Assembly (NCBI GenBank): GCA_050948905.1
Contig: JBMNES010000001.1
Coordinates: 248,001-312,000, forward strand
Length of the DNA stretch: 64,000 nt
From: DTKD01 sp050948905
Lineage (GTDB): Bacteria; Armatimonadota; UBA5829
Reading direction: 5' to 3'
The translations under genes were made by a program, and so were the position numbers. Below the pieces are notes generated by a model. That model saw only the letters and a program-made list of their open reading frames with translations. It ran no database searches and was not told the DNA's origin. This document shows, piece after piece, positions 8,820-16,070 of the stretch (position 1 is the first letter of the stretch; each line of letters opens with the position of its first letter).

Positions 8820-9197
8820 TTGAGAAAGAGAGTGCTTGTAGTAGACCCTAGTCTCTATTCCAGAATGATCCTGCGTGATCTGCTTGCATGCAACGGGTTC
8901 TCAGTAAGTGAGGCTTCGTCTGGCGCGCAAGCAATTGAACAGTATGGGAAGATGCTTCCCGACGTGTTGATGGTGGACGCTAATGTCAAGGATATGGATG
9001 GAGCGCAGACCATTGAAAATATCCGGCGCGATCATCCTAACCTTGTCGCGATAATTTGCGCATCAGCTGGGCAAAGAAGTGTGGTATCGCAAGCCTTCAG
9101 CGCGGGAGCCACAGCGTTCTGCGCCAAACCTTACAGAGAAAAGAACGTCAAGGATGCGCTTCGCAACCTCTACCGCCAACCGGTGAGTTTTTGCTAG
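8820..9197 (+). CDS. Single-domain response regulator (CheY-like receiver)
   Basis: A 125-residue protein consisting only of a receiver domain. The acidic pocket residue Asp9, the phosphoacceptor Asp53 (VLMVDAN), switch Ser82 (CASAG) and Lys103 (CAKPY) are all present, so it should be phosphorylatable. I start at TTG 8820, seven bases after GGGAGG. The frame could extend to 8751, but that adds 23 residues ahead of the first receiver strand. No kinase gene is next to it, so it is an orphan whose partner and output are unknown. A terminator follows at 9225. Confidence 0.9.
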   Translation: MRKRVLVVDPSLYSRMILRDLLACNGFSVSEASSGAQAIEQYGKMLPDVLMVDANVKDMDGAQTIENIRRDHPNLVAIICASAGQRSVVSQAFSAGATAFCAKPYREKNVKDALRNLYRQPVSFC

Positions 9198-9224
9198 ACG
9201 TTGCACTGCCCTACCCTTCTGTTG

Positions 9225-9261
9225 CTGCCGCGAGACCGCCCTCCCTCGCGGCAGTTTTTTT
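9225..9261 (+). terminator. Rho-independent terminator after the receiver gene
   Basis: CTGCCGCGAG (9225-9234) pairs with CTCGCGGCAG (9245-9254), followed by seven T residues. Confidence 0.93.
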
Positions 9262-9350
9262 GAAAACGGATTTCATCTGGCTCCAGTTAGTGCAATTTGT
9301 CTTTCGGAAGCCAGGGCTCGAATTAAAGAATGGCGCCATTATCGAGTTAT

Positions 9351-9378
9351 GTGGTGGCGATATTTTAATCGCCACCAC
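9351..9378. repeat. 11-bp palindrome, relative of the dispersed GGTGGCGAT repeat
   Basis: GTGGTGGCGAT (9351-9361) and ATCGCCACCAC (9368-9378) are perfect inverted copies around ATTTTA. It lies downstream of osmC and may help end its transcript, but no T-run is present on either strand. Its core matches the palindromic half of the dispersed repeat seen at 4.9, 36.7 and 63.7 kb. Confidence 0.75.
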
Positions 9379-9440
9379 ACTTCATCCCACCTGTTATTTT
9401 CAAGCGGTGCTGGGGTAGCCGCCTGTCGAGATCGGTGAGC

Positions 9441-9863
9441 CTAAACCAGCTTGGCATCCAGGGTTATTTCTACACCGGCGAGGGCTTTGGAAACCGGGCA
9501 CCCTGCCTTGGCGGCGTTGGCCTTCTCCTGGAACGTTGCCTCATCAATGCCCGGTATATCAGCCTGGGTATGAAGCTCGCTTTTGGTGATCGTGAAACCG
9601 TCGGCGCTTTTTACTACCGTAACCTCGGCAGTCGTTTTGATGCTATTTGGCTTAAAACCCGCGTCGTCAAGCACAGCCGAAAAGGCCATGCTGTAACATC
9701 CGGCGTGTGCGGCCGCGATCAATTCCTCGGGATTGGTCCCTGCTTCTCCATCCTCAAACCGCGTCTTAAAGGTATACGGCCCGGTAAAAGAGCCGAACTC
9801 CATCTTGCCCTTGCCTGTAAGCAAATCTCCAGCCCATTCGGCCTGTGCACTTCTTTTTGGCAT
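9441..9863 (-). CDS. osmC: OsmC/Ohr-family peroxiredoxin
   Basis: A 140-residue cytoplasmic thiol peroxidase that reduces organic hydroperoxides. Both redox cysteines are present: Cys56 in HAGCYSMAFS and Cys122 in KAGCPVSKAL. The N-terminal strand-rich region (AEWAGDLLTGKGKMEF) and the GTNPEELIAAAHAGC motif fit the OsmC subgroup better than Ohr, which is also suggested by the length. ATG 9861-9863 is preceded by AGGAG. It stands as its own unit; the Gfo/Idh gene upstream on the same strand is 64 bp away. Confidence 0.92.
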   Translation of the reverse strand: MPKRSAQAEWAGDLLTGKGKMEFGSFTGPYTFKTRFEDGEAGTNPEELIAAAHAGCYSMAFSAVLDDAGFKPNSIKTTAEVTVVKSADGFTITKSELHTQADIPGIDEATFQEKANAAKAGCPVSKALAGVEITLDAKLV

Positions 9864-9927
9864 AATTATTCTCCTGTCATAAAGGTTAGCTCAAGCATAC
9901 CCACATCGACTGATATTTATGCCCAAA

Positions 9928-11013
9928 TTAGCGCATTCCTTTTGTAGCCATCTCGGCAACCCGAACGGCCTTTATCGCGTCATCGAGAGTGACTCGCAAA
10001 CGATGAGTTGGATCGTCGATAGCCTGCACCAGGTCGGCCATTATGGCGCGCAGATTCTCCGCATAGACCTCTAGTTTCGGTTCATCGAGCTTGAATGTGG
10101 TGTGCAATTCATATTCGACGTTATAAAATGTATCCGAGGAATGCGCTGCAAACGGCTCCATGTGGCGCGCATTGACCTGTGCGTTTTGCCGTAAGGATTT
10201 GAGCTTAGCCAGGCCAGCTTCATCGGTCCAACCCCATATTCGAAGCTCGAGAGGAATCCAGCCGATGACCTCGATCTCGCCCAAATCGAAGGCGAAGTGG
10301 AACGTGGTGGTCTCAAGCTCACGAGGTCGGGAGAAAGAGTGCCAATAGGTGCCGACTACATCGTTGTCATAACGAACCGAAGCGAACACCCTGTCCTGCA
10401 TACCTGGCTTGCGATTGACGCCCATAGAGCAGGTGTCGACAGCAGTGGCGTTGAGAACCCAGGCCGCCAAATCGAAGAAATGTACCCCGTGCTCCAGAAA
10501 TATCCCGCCGCTGATCTCCGGGTTCCAGAACCAATGCCCCTCCGGCACAGTATCCTGCATAGCGTAGTTGCGCAAATCGCACCGGCGGGGCGTGCCTAAT
10601 ACCCCGCTTGAGATAATCTCGCGCAGCATCTCCACTATTGGATTAAACCTCAGCACGAAGTTGACCGTCGCCACACGGCCCGTCTCCTCCGAGACTTTTT
10701 TGATCTCAGCCGCATCCGAGTCGCTCAGCGAAATGGGTTTTTCGACCAGGACGTGTTTGCCTGCATGCATAGCCTGGATTGCAATGCTTTTATGCGTGTT
10801 CGGGGGAGTGGCGACTGATACTATGTCGACGTTTGGATCGGCAAGCAATTCGGCGTCATCAGAATAAAACACCGCATCCCCGCCGGGCGCCCGCTTCGGG
10901 TCGGAGTCGCAAACCGCGACCACATGCACGTTGGGCATCTGATTCCACGCCTTATGAATAAACTCACCGAATCCGCCGTAGCCGATGATTCCAATTCCTT
11001 TTTTATCCGCCAT
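9928..11013 (-). CDS. Gfo/Idh/MocA family oxidoreductase
   Basis: A second member of the family, 361 residues. ATG 11011-11013 is set by AGGAGG 10 bases upstream and by the Rossmann strand GIGIIGYGGFGE starting at residue 6; the open frame upstream to 11337 crosses the cupin promoter region and is not believable. Family motifs are VEKPISLSD and GVHFFDLAAW. The C-terminal half contains a long insertion with a WGWTDEAG stretch. Likely oxidises or epimerises a sugar derivative with NAD(P). It is divergent from the cupin gene at 11168, which could be co-regulated. Confidence 0.9.
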   Translation of the reverse strand: MADKKGIGIIGYGGFGEFIHKAWNQMPNVHVVAVCDSDPKRAPGGDAVFYSDDAELLADPNVDIVSVATPPNTHKSIAIQAMHAGKHVLVEKPISLSDSDAAEIKKVSEETGRVATVNFVLRFNPIVEMLREIISSGVLGTPRRCDLRNYAMQDTVPEGHWFWNPEISGGIFLEHGVHFFDLAAWVLNATAVDTCSMGVNRKPGMQDRVFASVRYDNDVVGTYWHSFSRPRELETTTFHFAFDLGEIEVIGWIPLELRIWGWTDEAGLAKLKSLRQNAQVNARHMEPFAAHSSDTFYNVEYELHTTFKLDEPKLEVYAENLRAIMADLVQAIDDPTHRLRVTLDDAIKAVRVAEMATKGMR

Positions 11014-11167
11014 TAGATGCGCCTCCTGTCTCGCGTGAATATTATGCCATATACCCGGCAAGGACGTAATAGGCAATCGGCCTAATGAATTGTACTGTTC
11101 TTGAGCCAGGTCAAAACATTTGTGCCGGCCAGGGGGTATGATATACCCAACAAGGAGGATTTTAACG

Positions 11168-11485
11168 ATGTCAAAGATCAGTATTGATTCATTGGTGGAG
11201 TATAAAGATACGTTTGTGCGAAAGAATTTGACCAACATCCCGGAGTTGCAGATCAATTTGGTGACGCTGCCGGCGGGTGGTGCGCTGCCTGCCCATAACG
11301 CGAACGCCAACGTGCGATTGCTGGTTTTGAGCGGCACACTGACCGTTGATCTCGATGGAAATGTGGCGGAGCTGTCGGTTCACGAGATGGCTGAAGCCGC
11401 CGAAGGCACACCGATGCAGATTATGAACAAAAGTGAGGGCAATACAGCGTTTATGGTGATAAAGGCGCCGAATCCGGACCTGTAG
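11168..11485 (+). CDS. Small cupin-domain protein
   Basis: A 105-residue single-domain beta barrel. The cupin core reads LPAGGALPAHNANANVRLLVLSG and then GTLTVDLDGNVAELSVHEMAEAAEGTP, so motif 1 keeps one histidine but replaces the second with asparagine. Metal binding is therefore uncertain. ATG 11168 has AAGGAGG at good spacing; the longer frame from 11120 is not needed. A terminator follows at once. Cupins of this size bind sugars, small ligands or metals; no specific substrate is evident. Confidence 0.82.
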   Translation: MSKISIDSLVEYKDTFVRKNLTNIPELQINLVTLPAGGALPAHNANANVRLLVLSGTLTVDLDGNVAELSVHEMAEAAEGTPMQIMNKSEGNTAFMVIKAPNPDL

Positions 11486-11503
11486 ACGCAAACAGATGTG
11501 GCA

Positions 11504-11537
11504 AGTGGCTGGGAAAAGATACCCAGCCACTTTTTTT
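11504..11537 (+). terminator. Rho-independent terminator after the cupin gene
   Basis: AGTGGCTGGG (11504-11513) pairs with CCCAGCCACT (11522-11531), followed by seven T residues. It also lies just after the convergent deacetylase stop, so it may work for that gene in reverse. Confidence 0.93.
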
Positions 11538-11541
11538 GGAT

Positions 11542-12393
11542 CTAAGAAAGTTTATTGTATCTGTCCTTCACCTCGGCTGCGAATCGCTCTATGTAACCGT
11601 TGATATAATCAAGCGGGTCGATGGAGTCGTCTTCGATAAGCCCGGTGAGGTCGATTCCGAAGGTAAGGCCGTCGGAGTCATCGACGCCGTGGGAGGCGAA
11701 GAACGTGGCGTTTGCGCGCCTTCTGCCGAGGGCGGCGAGGTCGTAGCGCTTGCCACCGCAAATCTGGGAGTCGAATACTCCGAGCAGGGCCGCCGCGAGG
11801 TTCTCGTGTGCTCCTACATCGAAGACCACTTTATCCTCATCAACCGGCCAATCCAGATTGCGCCATACTTCGCAGCCATAGAGCTTCTCCGGCCTGGCGT
11901 CTTTCGGCAGAGCGCGAATGGCGGAGATGACTCTTAGCGCGACCGCGACGTGCGTGTCGTGCTTATCGGCCAAATTGTGGGTGTAGACCACCTTCGGCCG
12001 GGCGGCGAGAAGCAGTTGCTTGATGTCGTCGACGACGTCCGGGTTCTTACCGTCTTTCACGGCGCCACTGGGGAAGTCGAGCAACGCCTGTGCGCAATAT
12101 TCGCCGACGAACGCGGCTTTCTTCTGCTCAAGCCGGCGGACCGTCTGCATATCCTCGTCGGAATAGTCAGCATAAAGATCGTCACGCGGGCTGCCGCTGC
12201 CGTTTGTTACGACTGCGCCCATAAAAGCCTTATCGTCCTTGCCGAAACATTCGACGACGCCGTGATACGCCATAATCTCGATGTCGTCCTGGTGCGCGGA
12301 AATCGCCATGTGAGTTGTTTTGGCGACCGCGTCATCGACGGGCGACCCATCCGGCACATAAATTGTTGCCGTGTCAATCTTGAATTTCATCAT
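11542..12393 (-). CDS. PIG-L/LmbE-family zinc deacetylase
   Basis: A 283-residue enzyme of the GlcNAc-PI/BshB/MshB deacetylase superfamily, which removes N-acetyl groups from amino-sugar conjugates. The zinc motif is AHQDDIE (His34, Asp37) and the distal site is VVYTHNLADKHDTH, with the histidines in the expected place. Two adjacent ATG codons (12391-12393 and 12388-12390) follow AAAGGG. It lies 70 bp downstream of the ROK-type kinase on the same strand, a pairing that suggests catabolism of an N-acetyl-amino sugar: deacetylation and phosphorylation in one operon. The exact substrate is inference. Confidence 0.87.
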   Translation of the reverse strand: MMKFKIDTATIYVPDGSPVDDAVAKTTHMAISAHQDDIEIMAYHGVVECFGKDDKAFMGAVVTNGSGSPRDDLYADYSDEDMQTVRRLEQKKAAFVGEYCAQALLDFPSGAVKDGKNPDVVDDIKQLLLAARPKVVYTHNLADKHDTHVAVALRVISAIRALPKDARPEKLYGCEVWRNLDWPVDEDKVVFDVGAHENLAAALLGVFDSQICGGKRYDLAALGRRRANATFFASHGVDDSDGLTFGIDLTGLIEDDSIDPLDYINGYIERFAAEVKDRYNKLS

Positions 12394-12463
12394 ATCCCTT
12401 TCGTTGATGTAAGTTTATGCCGTCCGAAGCCCATAAGTATCGGACGGCTGATCGACTGGGTAC

Positions 12464-13867
12464 TTATTTTTTGATAATCGGCAGGCTCGCCGCAGCCACG
12501 GCCTGGCCTACGCGGCGGGTCTTCTCGTCCGGCAGGTGCAGAGCAATGCTGTCGGCAAGCTCAGGGAACTCGGCCTTGAGCACTTCTTTTGCCTTATTAA
12601 GCATCAGAGTGCCGCCCTGTCCGCTGGTCACGCGGCCGAGGATCAGCACGTGCTTGAGGGTGTAGAACTGCGCGTAGTAGGCGATTCCGTAGCCGAGATA
12701 GATGCCCAACTGATCCCATATCTTGAGAGCGCGTTCGTCGTTGGCCTCGAGAAGGTCCTGAACCGACTTGAGCCTTTCGGCCAGGCCAGCAGTCTCGTCG
12801 ATTTCGATGCCAGCAGCCGGGGCTAGTCTGAAAACTGCCTGCTGGGAGAAATACTGCGCACCGACGCCAGTGTCGCGGGACCACTCGTCTACTCCGCCGT
12901 TGGGATCGTAATCCACCGGGCAAAACGCCACTTCGTTGAGCCAGGTTGTGATCTCGCCTCCCGGGGTGACGTATCCGCCGGCCTCGCTGGAACCGAGAGC
13001 TATGCCGAGGATAGCGTTGTCGTTAAGGCCGAGGGATGCGGCAAGAGCGGTGACTTCTCCGTCGTTTACAACGTCGAACGGAACCCCGCCCCACTCCTTC
13101 TGCAGATCGGTAAACAGAACCGCGAGTTTGGTGTCGTAGAGTTCCTTGGGAACGCCACGGAACAGCGACGCCATTCGGACGCGGTTGTTAAGATAAATGC
13201 CCGCAGCGCTGCCGCCGATAGCATCTACTCTTGGCATATGCTTGGCTGCTGTTTTGAGGGCTGTGTTAATTTCGTTGTAATGGTAGCTGGGATCGCTGTT
13301 GCCTCTTGGGTCCCAGTTGACTTCTTCGGTGTATACAGGCTCTCCGTCGATAACCGCAGAGACTTTGCGGTCGCTTGCGCCGAGGTCGAAGCCAATTCGG
13401 CATCCGTCGAGGTGTCCGCCGAGTTTCATAGTGCCTTCAAATGGCGCAGGGATGTCGGCTACTTCCATAATTTCGACTGTGAACGGGTTCTCGTAGACAT
13501 CACCCATAAAATCGAAGTCGAATTTGCGGTCGCCATTGGCAGAGTATACCTTTTTAATGTGCTCGCCGACGCTGCGTGGCCCGCCGACCATCACTTTCCA
13601 CCCTCCACGCTGCCAGAGAAGCATTTTGACCGTTCTCTCGGCATAAGGCAGGTTCAGGTGAGCTTTTTCATGGTCTTCAGGGAAGCATCTGGTGCTATAT
13701 ACTGTTACCTGACCATTGCCGCGCTCCAGCGCGAATACGAGAGGCTCAGGCTTGTCAAGCTCATCGACCATTCTAAGGAATTCTCGATTAGCCAGCGCCG
13801 CCGGAGCAAAACTCGGGTGCAGTGATGAAACAAACTGCGGCTTTGCAAGTGCTGCTAGGTCCTTCAT
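12464..13867 (-). CDS. ROK-like sugar kinase with long N-terminal extension
   Basis: A 467-residue actin-fold protein. The phosphate-1 loop IGFDLGASDRK appears only around residue 158, then EEVNWDP, the DVVNDGEVTALAA segment and the ALGSSEAGGYVTPGG loop characteristic of ROK kinases. The ROK zinc motif (CxCGxxGC) is not visible. The first 150 residues have no obvious family and are not a winged helix, so this is a kinase rather than a NagC/XylR repressor. ATG 13865-13867 is chosen for the GAGGT eight bases upstream. It heads the unit with the PIG-L deacetylase; both probably act on the same amino-sugar route. No operon promoter was identified. Confidence 0.82.
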   Translation of the reverse strand: MKDLAALAKPQFVSSLHPSFAPAALANREFLRMVDELDKPEPLVFALERGNGQVTVYSTRCFPEDHEKAHLNLPYAERTVKMLLWQRGGWKVMVGGPRSVGEHIKKVYSANGDRKFDFDFMGDVYENPFTVEIMEVADIPAPFEGTMKLGGHLDGCRIGFDLGASDRKVSAVIDGEPVYTEEVNWDPRGNSDPSYHYNEINTALKTAAKHMPRVDAIGGSAAGIYLNNRVRMASLFRGVPKELYDTKLAVLFTDLQKEWGGVPFDVVNDGEVTALAASLGLNDNAILGIALGSSEAGGYVTPGGEITTWLNEVAFCPVDYDPNGGVDEWSRDTGVGAQYFSQQAVFRLAPAAGIEIDETAGLAERLKSVQDLLEANDERALKIWDQLGIYLGYGIAYYAQFYTLKHVLILGRVTSGQGGTLMLNKAKEVLKAEFPELADSIALHLPDEKTRRVGQAVAAASLPIIKK

Positions 13868-14091
13868 TGGGCATACCTCTGTCATTCATTGTACGCGCTC
13901 ATAAATTGTGGCGCGCATCCACCCAATTGTAGGTTGCCGCTGAGGTTGTGTCAAGGTGGGGGGAAACCCCCGCTATATAACGGCTATCGCATATCCTACC
14001 TCTAATTTAAAGGCAGCTAATCATTGAAGTCGTGGAACCAATCTATCGATTCAAGCAAGGCAAGGAGCTTTGTCACAGAAACTACAACAGT

Positions 14092-14715
14092 TCAATCGGG
14101 ATACGGAAGATAGCTATTCAAGTGATGAAGATACTCCCGATATTTGCGAACATCCTCAAAAAACTCACCCCAATCGCCTATATCTCTGTCCTTGAACGCG
14201 TGTATAGCATTTCTCCTATGCTGTATCTTTTCTATCCAATCAACCCACTCCTCATCCCAGAGTTGCTTCTTTTTTAGGAATTGGCGAAGCTGCTCAAGCT
14301 GGAGACAATCCGGTTGCACCACTTTTCCCTTGCGAATGACCGCGTCTGTATCTTGCCGATAATCGCGACTCCAAACCGTTAAGTATAGCTTCAGTCCACA
14401 TTCAACCAATGCGCCTAGATTGGCCCATGCCAGAATTAGGCGGCCATCAGACTCGTCATACGTACCCGGGGTGAGCCAAATGCGAAGACACTCAGACAAA
14501 GACACTTGCCAATCTATTCTTGATTTACTTAGAAGTTCAGCAGCGTATATTGGCACCCATCCCTTTGCTTTGGTCGTCCAAATAACGCACATTTGATAGT
14601 TCAGCTCAACTATTTGGTCAATCACTTCTGTCATTGGTAACTGGGACATTAATGTGGACTCTGTGGACTGGTGTGAATAATCAGCAATTGTCGAAATAGC
14701 GTCTGTCTTCATCAT
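14092..14715 (-). CDS. HEPN-like hypothetical protein
   Basis: A 207-residue mostly helical protein, ATG 14713-14715 behind AAGGAG. Near the C-terminus it carries QHRRNAIHAFKDRDIG, which contains R167-N4-H172 and an RN..H pattern, the hallmark of HEPN domains, many of which are RNases in toxin-antitoxin, abortive infection and CRISPR ancillary systems. The N-terminal part (LILAWANLGALVECGLKLYL) is typical of the helical HEPN core. No antitoxin (MNT nucleotidyltransferase) gene is adjacent. It sits at the left edge of the mobile region. The HEPN call is motif-based and not certain. Confidence 0.55.
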   Translation of the reverse strand: MMKTDAISTIADYSHQSTESTLMSQLPMTEVIDQIVELNYQMCVIWTTKAKGWVPIYAAELLSKSRIDWQVSLSECLRIWLTPGTYDESDGRLILAWANLGALVECGLKLYLTVWSRDYRQDTDAVIRKGKVVQPDCLQLEQLRQFLKKKQLWDEEWVDWIEKIQHRRNAIHAFKDRDIGDWGEFFEDVRKYREYLHHLNSYLPYPD

Positions 14716-14992
14716 CTCTCCTTACAGTTTCACTACAGTTGCTTTTGGATCCATATCCTACTGATGTCATTGCTATCTGTACGCTTCATCTATTATTATA
14801 TTGTGAACTTCGTATTTTGTACAAGCGGATTTAATATTTCTCCCAAAAGACAACAAAAACCCCGCCAAGGACTGACGAGGTCGATTGATAGAAAGATGGC
14901 TTTTAAAAACCTGGCTCCCCTGGCTGGACGATTTTAGAACTTTTCTGGCGATGGCGGCCTGATAGCGCGGGGAGTTTCTATGACCCTCTTGC
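14716..14992. other. Intergenic stretch with a tRNA-like remnant
   Basis: This gap separates the HEPN-like gene from the split small gene. A frame on the minus strand (14773-15009) has no ribosome binding site and I do not accept it. The only feature I see is the candidate attachment-site remnant listed at 14912-14929. Confidence 0.5.
14912..14929. other. Candidate left attachment site (imperfect copy of the tRNA-Asn 3' end)
   Basis: Eighteen bases here match the 3' end of the tRNA-Asn gene (29433-29450) at 15 of 18 positions without gaps, including TGGCTCCCC. The match extends into an AAAA-C context on the outer side. A true att core should be nearly identical, so this is either an old or converted site, or chance. 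Confidence 0.35.
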
Positions 14993-15183
14993 CTATGAGT
15001 CATGCCCAATAATGGATATGATAGTCACCTTGCTGTTCTTCTTGGGCCGTCGTTTCTGCTGAGAGAGGAATACGCGTACAGCCGTGTTCATCTGCTAGGT
15101 GTGAGCGTCCTATACGCAATGATGTGATACTGGATATTGCGCTCCTTGTCCATAATCACATTGTCAACGTCTGGCATCTTCAT
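14993..15183 (-). pseudogene. Split small gene: two coupled 31- and 32-residue frames
   Basis: Two short minus-strand frames overlap by ATGA at 15088-15091. The first (15088-15183) reads MKMPDVDNVIMDKERNIQYH and ends LTPSR; the second (14993-15091) reads MNTAVRVFLSQQKRRPKK and ends IISIIGHDS. Joined, they look like one compact protein of about 63 residues whose frame was broken by a single-base deletion near LTPS/MNTAV. A deliberate pair of coupled mini-proteins is the alternative. They lie 19 bp downstream of the XRE gene on the same strand, so they are probably its operon partner. The opening (PDVDNVI.DKERNI) and the basic KRRPKK segment resemble small mobile-element proteins. Function unknown. 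Confidence 0.55.
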
Positions 15184-15202
15184 TCAACTATTCCGGGCGA
15201 GC

Positions 15203-15439
15203 CTAAACCACTGGGGCATTGCCTACCAGAAGCCAACACGGGGAACACTCAAGGGCTTGAGCAAACGCGATAACTTCAAGGTCGGTGACCGTCCGAACTC
15301 CGTTCTCTATGCGTGACATGTCCTGCCATGCCGGATTCCAGCCGCCATTAGTCAAGTTGGCAATTCGGGCACAGAGTTCATCCTGTTCCAGTCCAAGTTG
15401 ATGACGGCGTTCTTTAACACGTGACCCTATGCCGTTCAT
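15203..15439 (-). CDS. XRE-family helix-turn-helix regulator A
   Basis: A 78-residue protein consisting of one lambda-repressor-like HTH domain. It opens MNGIGSRVKERRHQLGLEQD, then PAWQDMSRIENGVR as recognition helix and a C-terminal CSPCWLLVGN tail that probably forms the dimer contact. I start at ATG 15437-15439 after GAAGGGAAG; the frame is open to 15514 without support. It faces the second XRE gene across a 160-bp region holding a perfect dyad operator, so it is probably an autoregulator of the element. The split small gene follows on the same strand. Confidence 0.85.
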   Translation of the reverse strand: MNGIGSRVKERRHQLGLEQDELCARIANLTNGGWNPAWQDMSRIENGVRTVTDLEVIAFAQALECSPCWLLVGNAPVV

Positions 15440-15536
15440 CTTCCCTTCTTCAGTTCTAAGGCGTCTACCGCCACGGGGCATGCTCAGTAAGTCCTTCTGC
15501 TTGAGTTGCCCCATTATCCCAAATGGCAGCCTTGCA

Positions 15537-15558
15537 TATATCCGTAAGAGCGGATATA
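15537..15558. promoter_or_regulatory. Operator-like dyad TATATCCG-N6-CGGATATA
   Basis: Perfect 8-bp inverted repeat (15537-15544 and 15551-15558) with spacer TAAGAG. It lies between the divergent XRE genes, 41 bp before the ATG at 15599, where a dimeric Cro/CI-type regulator would bind to switch both promoters. Confidence 0.72.
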
Positions 15559-15598
15559 ATACCAGTCAGCCGTAACTACGATTCTTGATGGTGGTCGT

Positions 15599-15853
15599 AT
15601 GATTGGAAAAACAAATACTGCCCAACGACGAAAGATTGTTGCCGATTGCTTGGAAACCGCTAGAACGGGCGCGGGACTAACCCGTCAGCAAATGGCGGAA
15701 CGGATGAGCACAGATGAGTTGCGTGTTCGAGAATGGGAATCTGGCAAGAGGCAAATAGACCTGGTGGAACTCAATATATTCTACCGAGCTATTGGGCTTC
15801 CTATGTCGAGGTTCATTGACGAACTGGAAGCAAAGCTTGAGCATAATGGATGA
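15599..15853 (+). CDS. XRE-family helix-turn-helix regulator B
   Basis: An 84-residue regulator. The HTH reads GAGLTRQQMAERMSTDELRVREWESGKR, followed by a short helical C-terminus, DLVELNIFYRAIGLPMSRFIDELEAKLE. The C-terminus parallels that of the third XRE protein at 20312-20566, so the two are paralogues. ATG 15599 is the first start; its ribosome binding site is weak. Probably represses or activates the element's genes on both sides. A 217-bp gap with no clear gene leads to the exported protein. Confidence 0.8.
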   Translation: MIGKTNTAQRRKIVADCLETARTGAGLTRQQMAERMSTDELRVREWESGKRQIDLVELNIFYRAIGLPMSRFIDELEAKLEHNG

Positions 15854-16070
15854 TCGGCATAAGGTTTCCCATGAAGCCGTTGCAGGGGAACAAATACAGC
15901 CTTTCTGGAGTCAGTAACAGTGGCCTTGGTAGCAAGCATCCACTCATTAGCTCTCTCTTGAGCAGGTAACAGCTTTGACGTATTGTCCATTGACCACAGA
16001 CGGGCAAAGGAGTATCATAGCAGGCAGGCAGAACAGTCGAATATAGACTAATCAAAAAGGAGGATTCGTT

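Noticed and set aside
14773..15009. 78-residue minus-strand frame near the left island border
   Set aside because: No ribosome binding site, overlaps the candidate attachment site and the split small gene in another frame.
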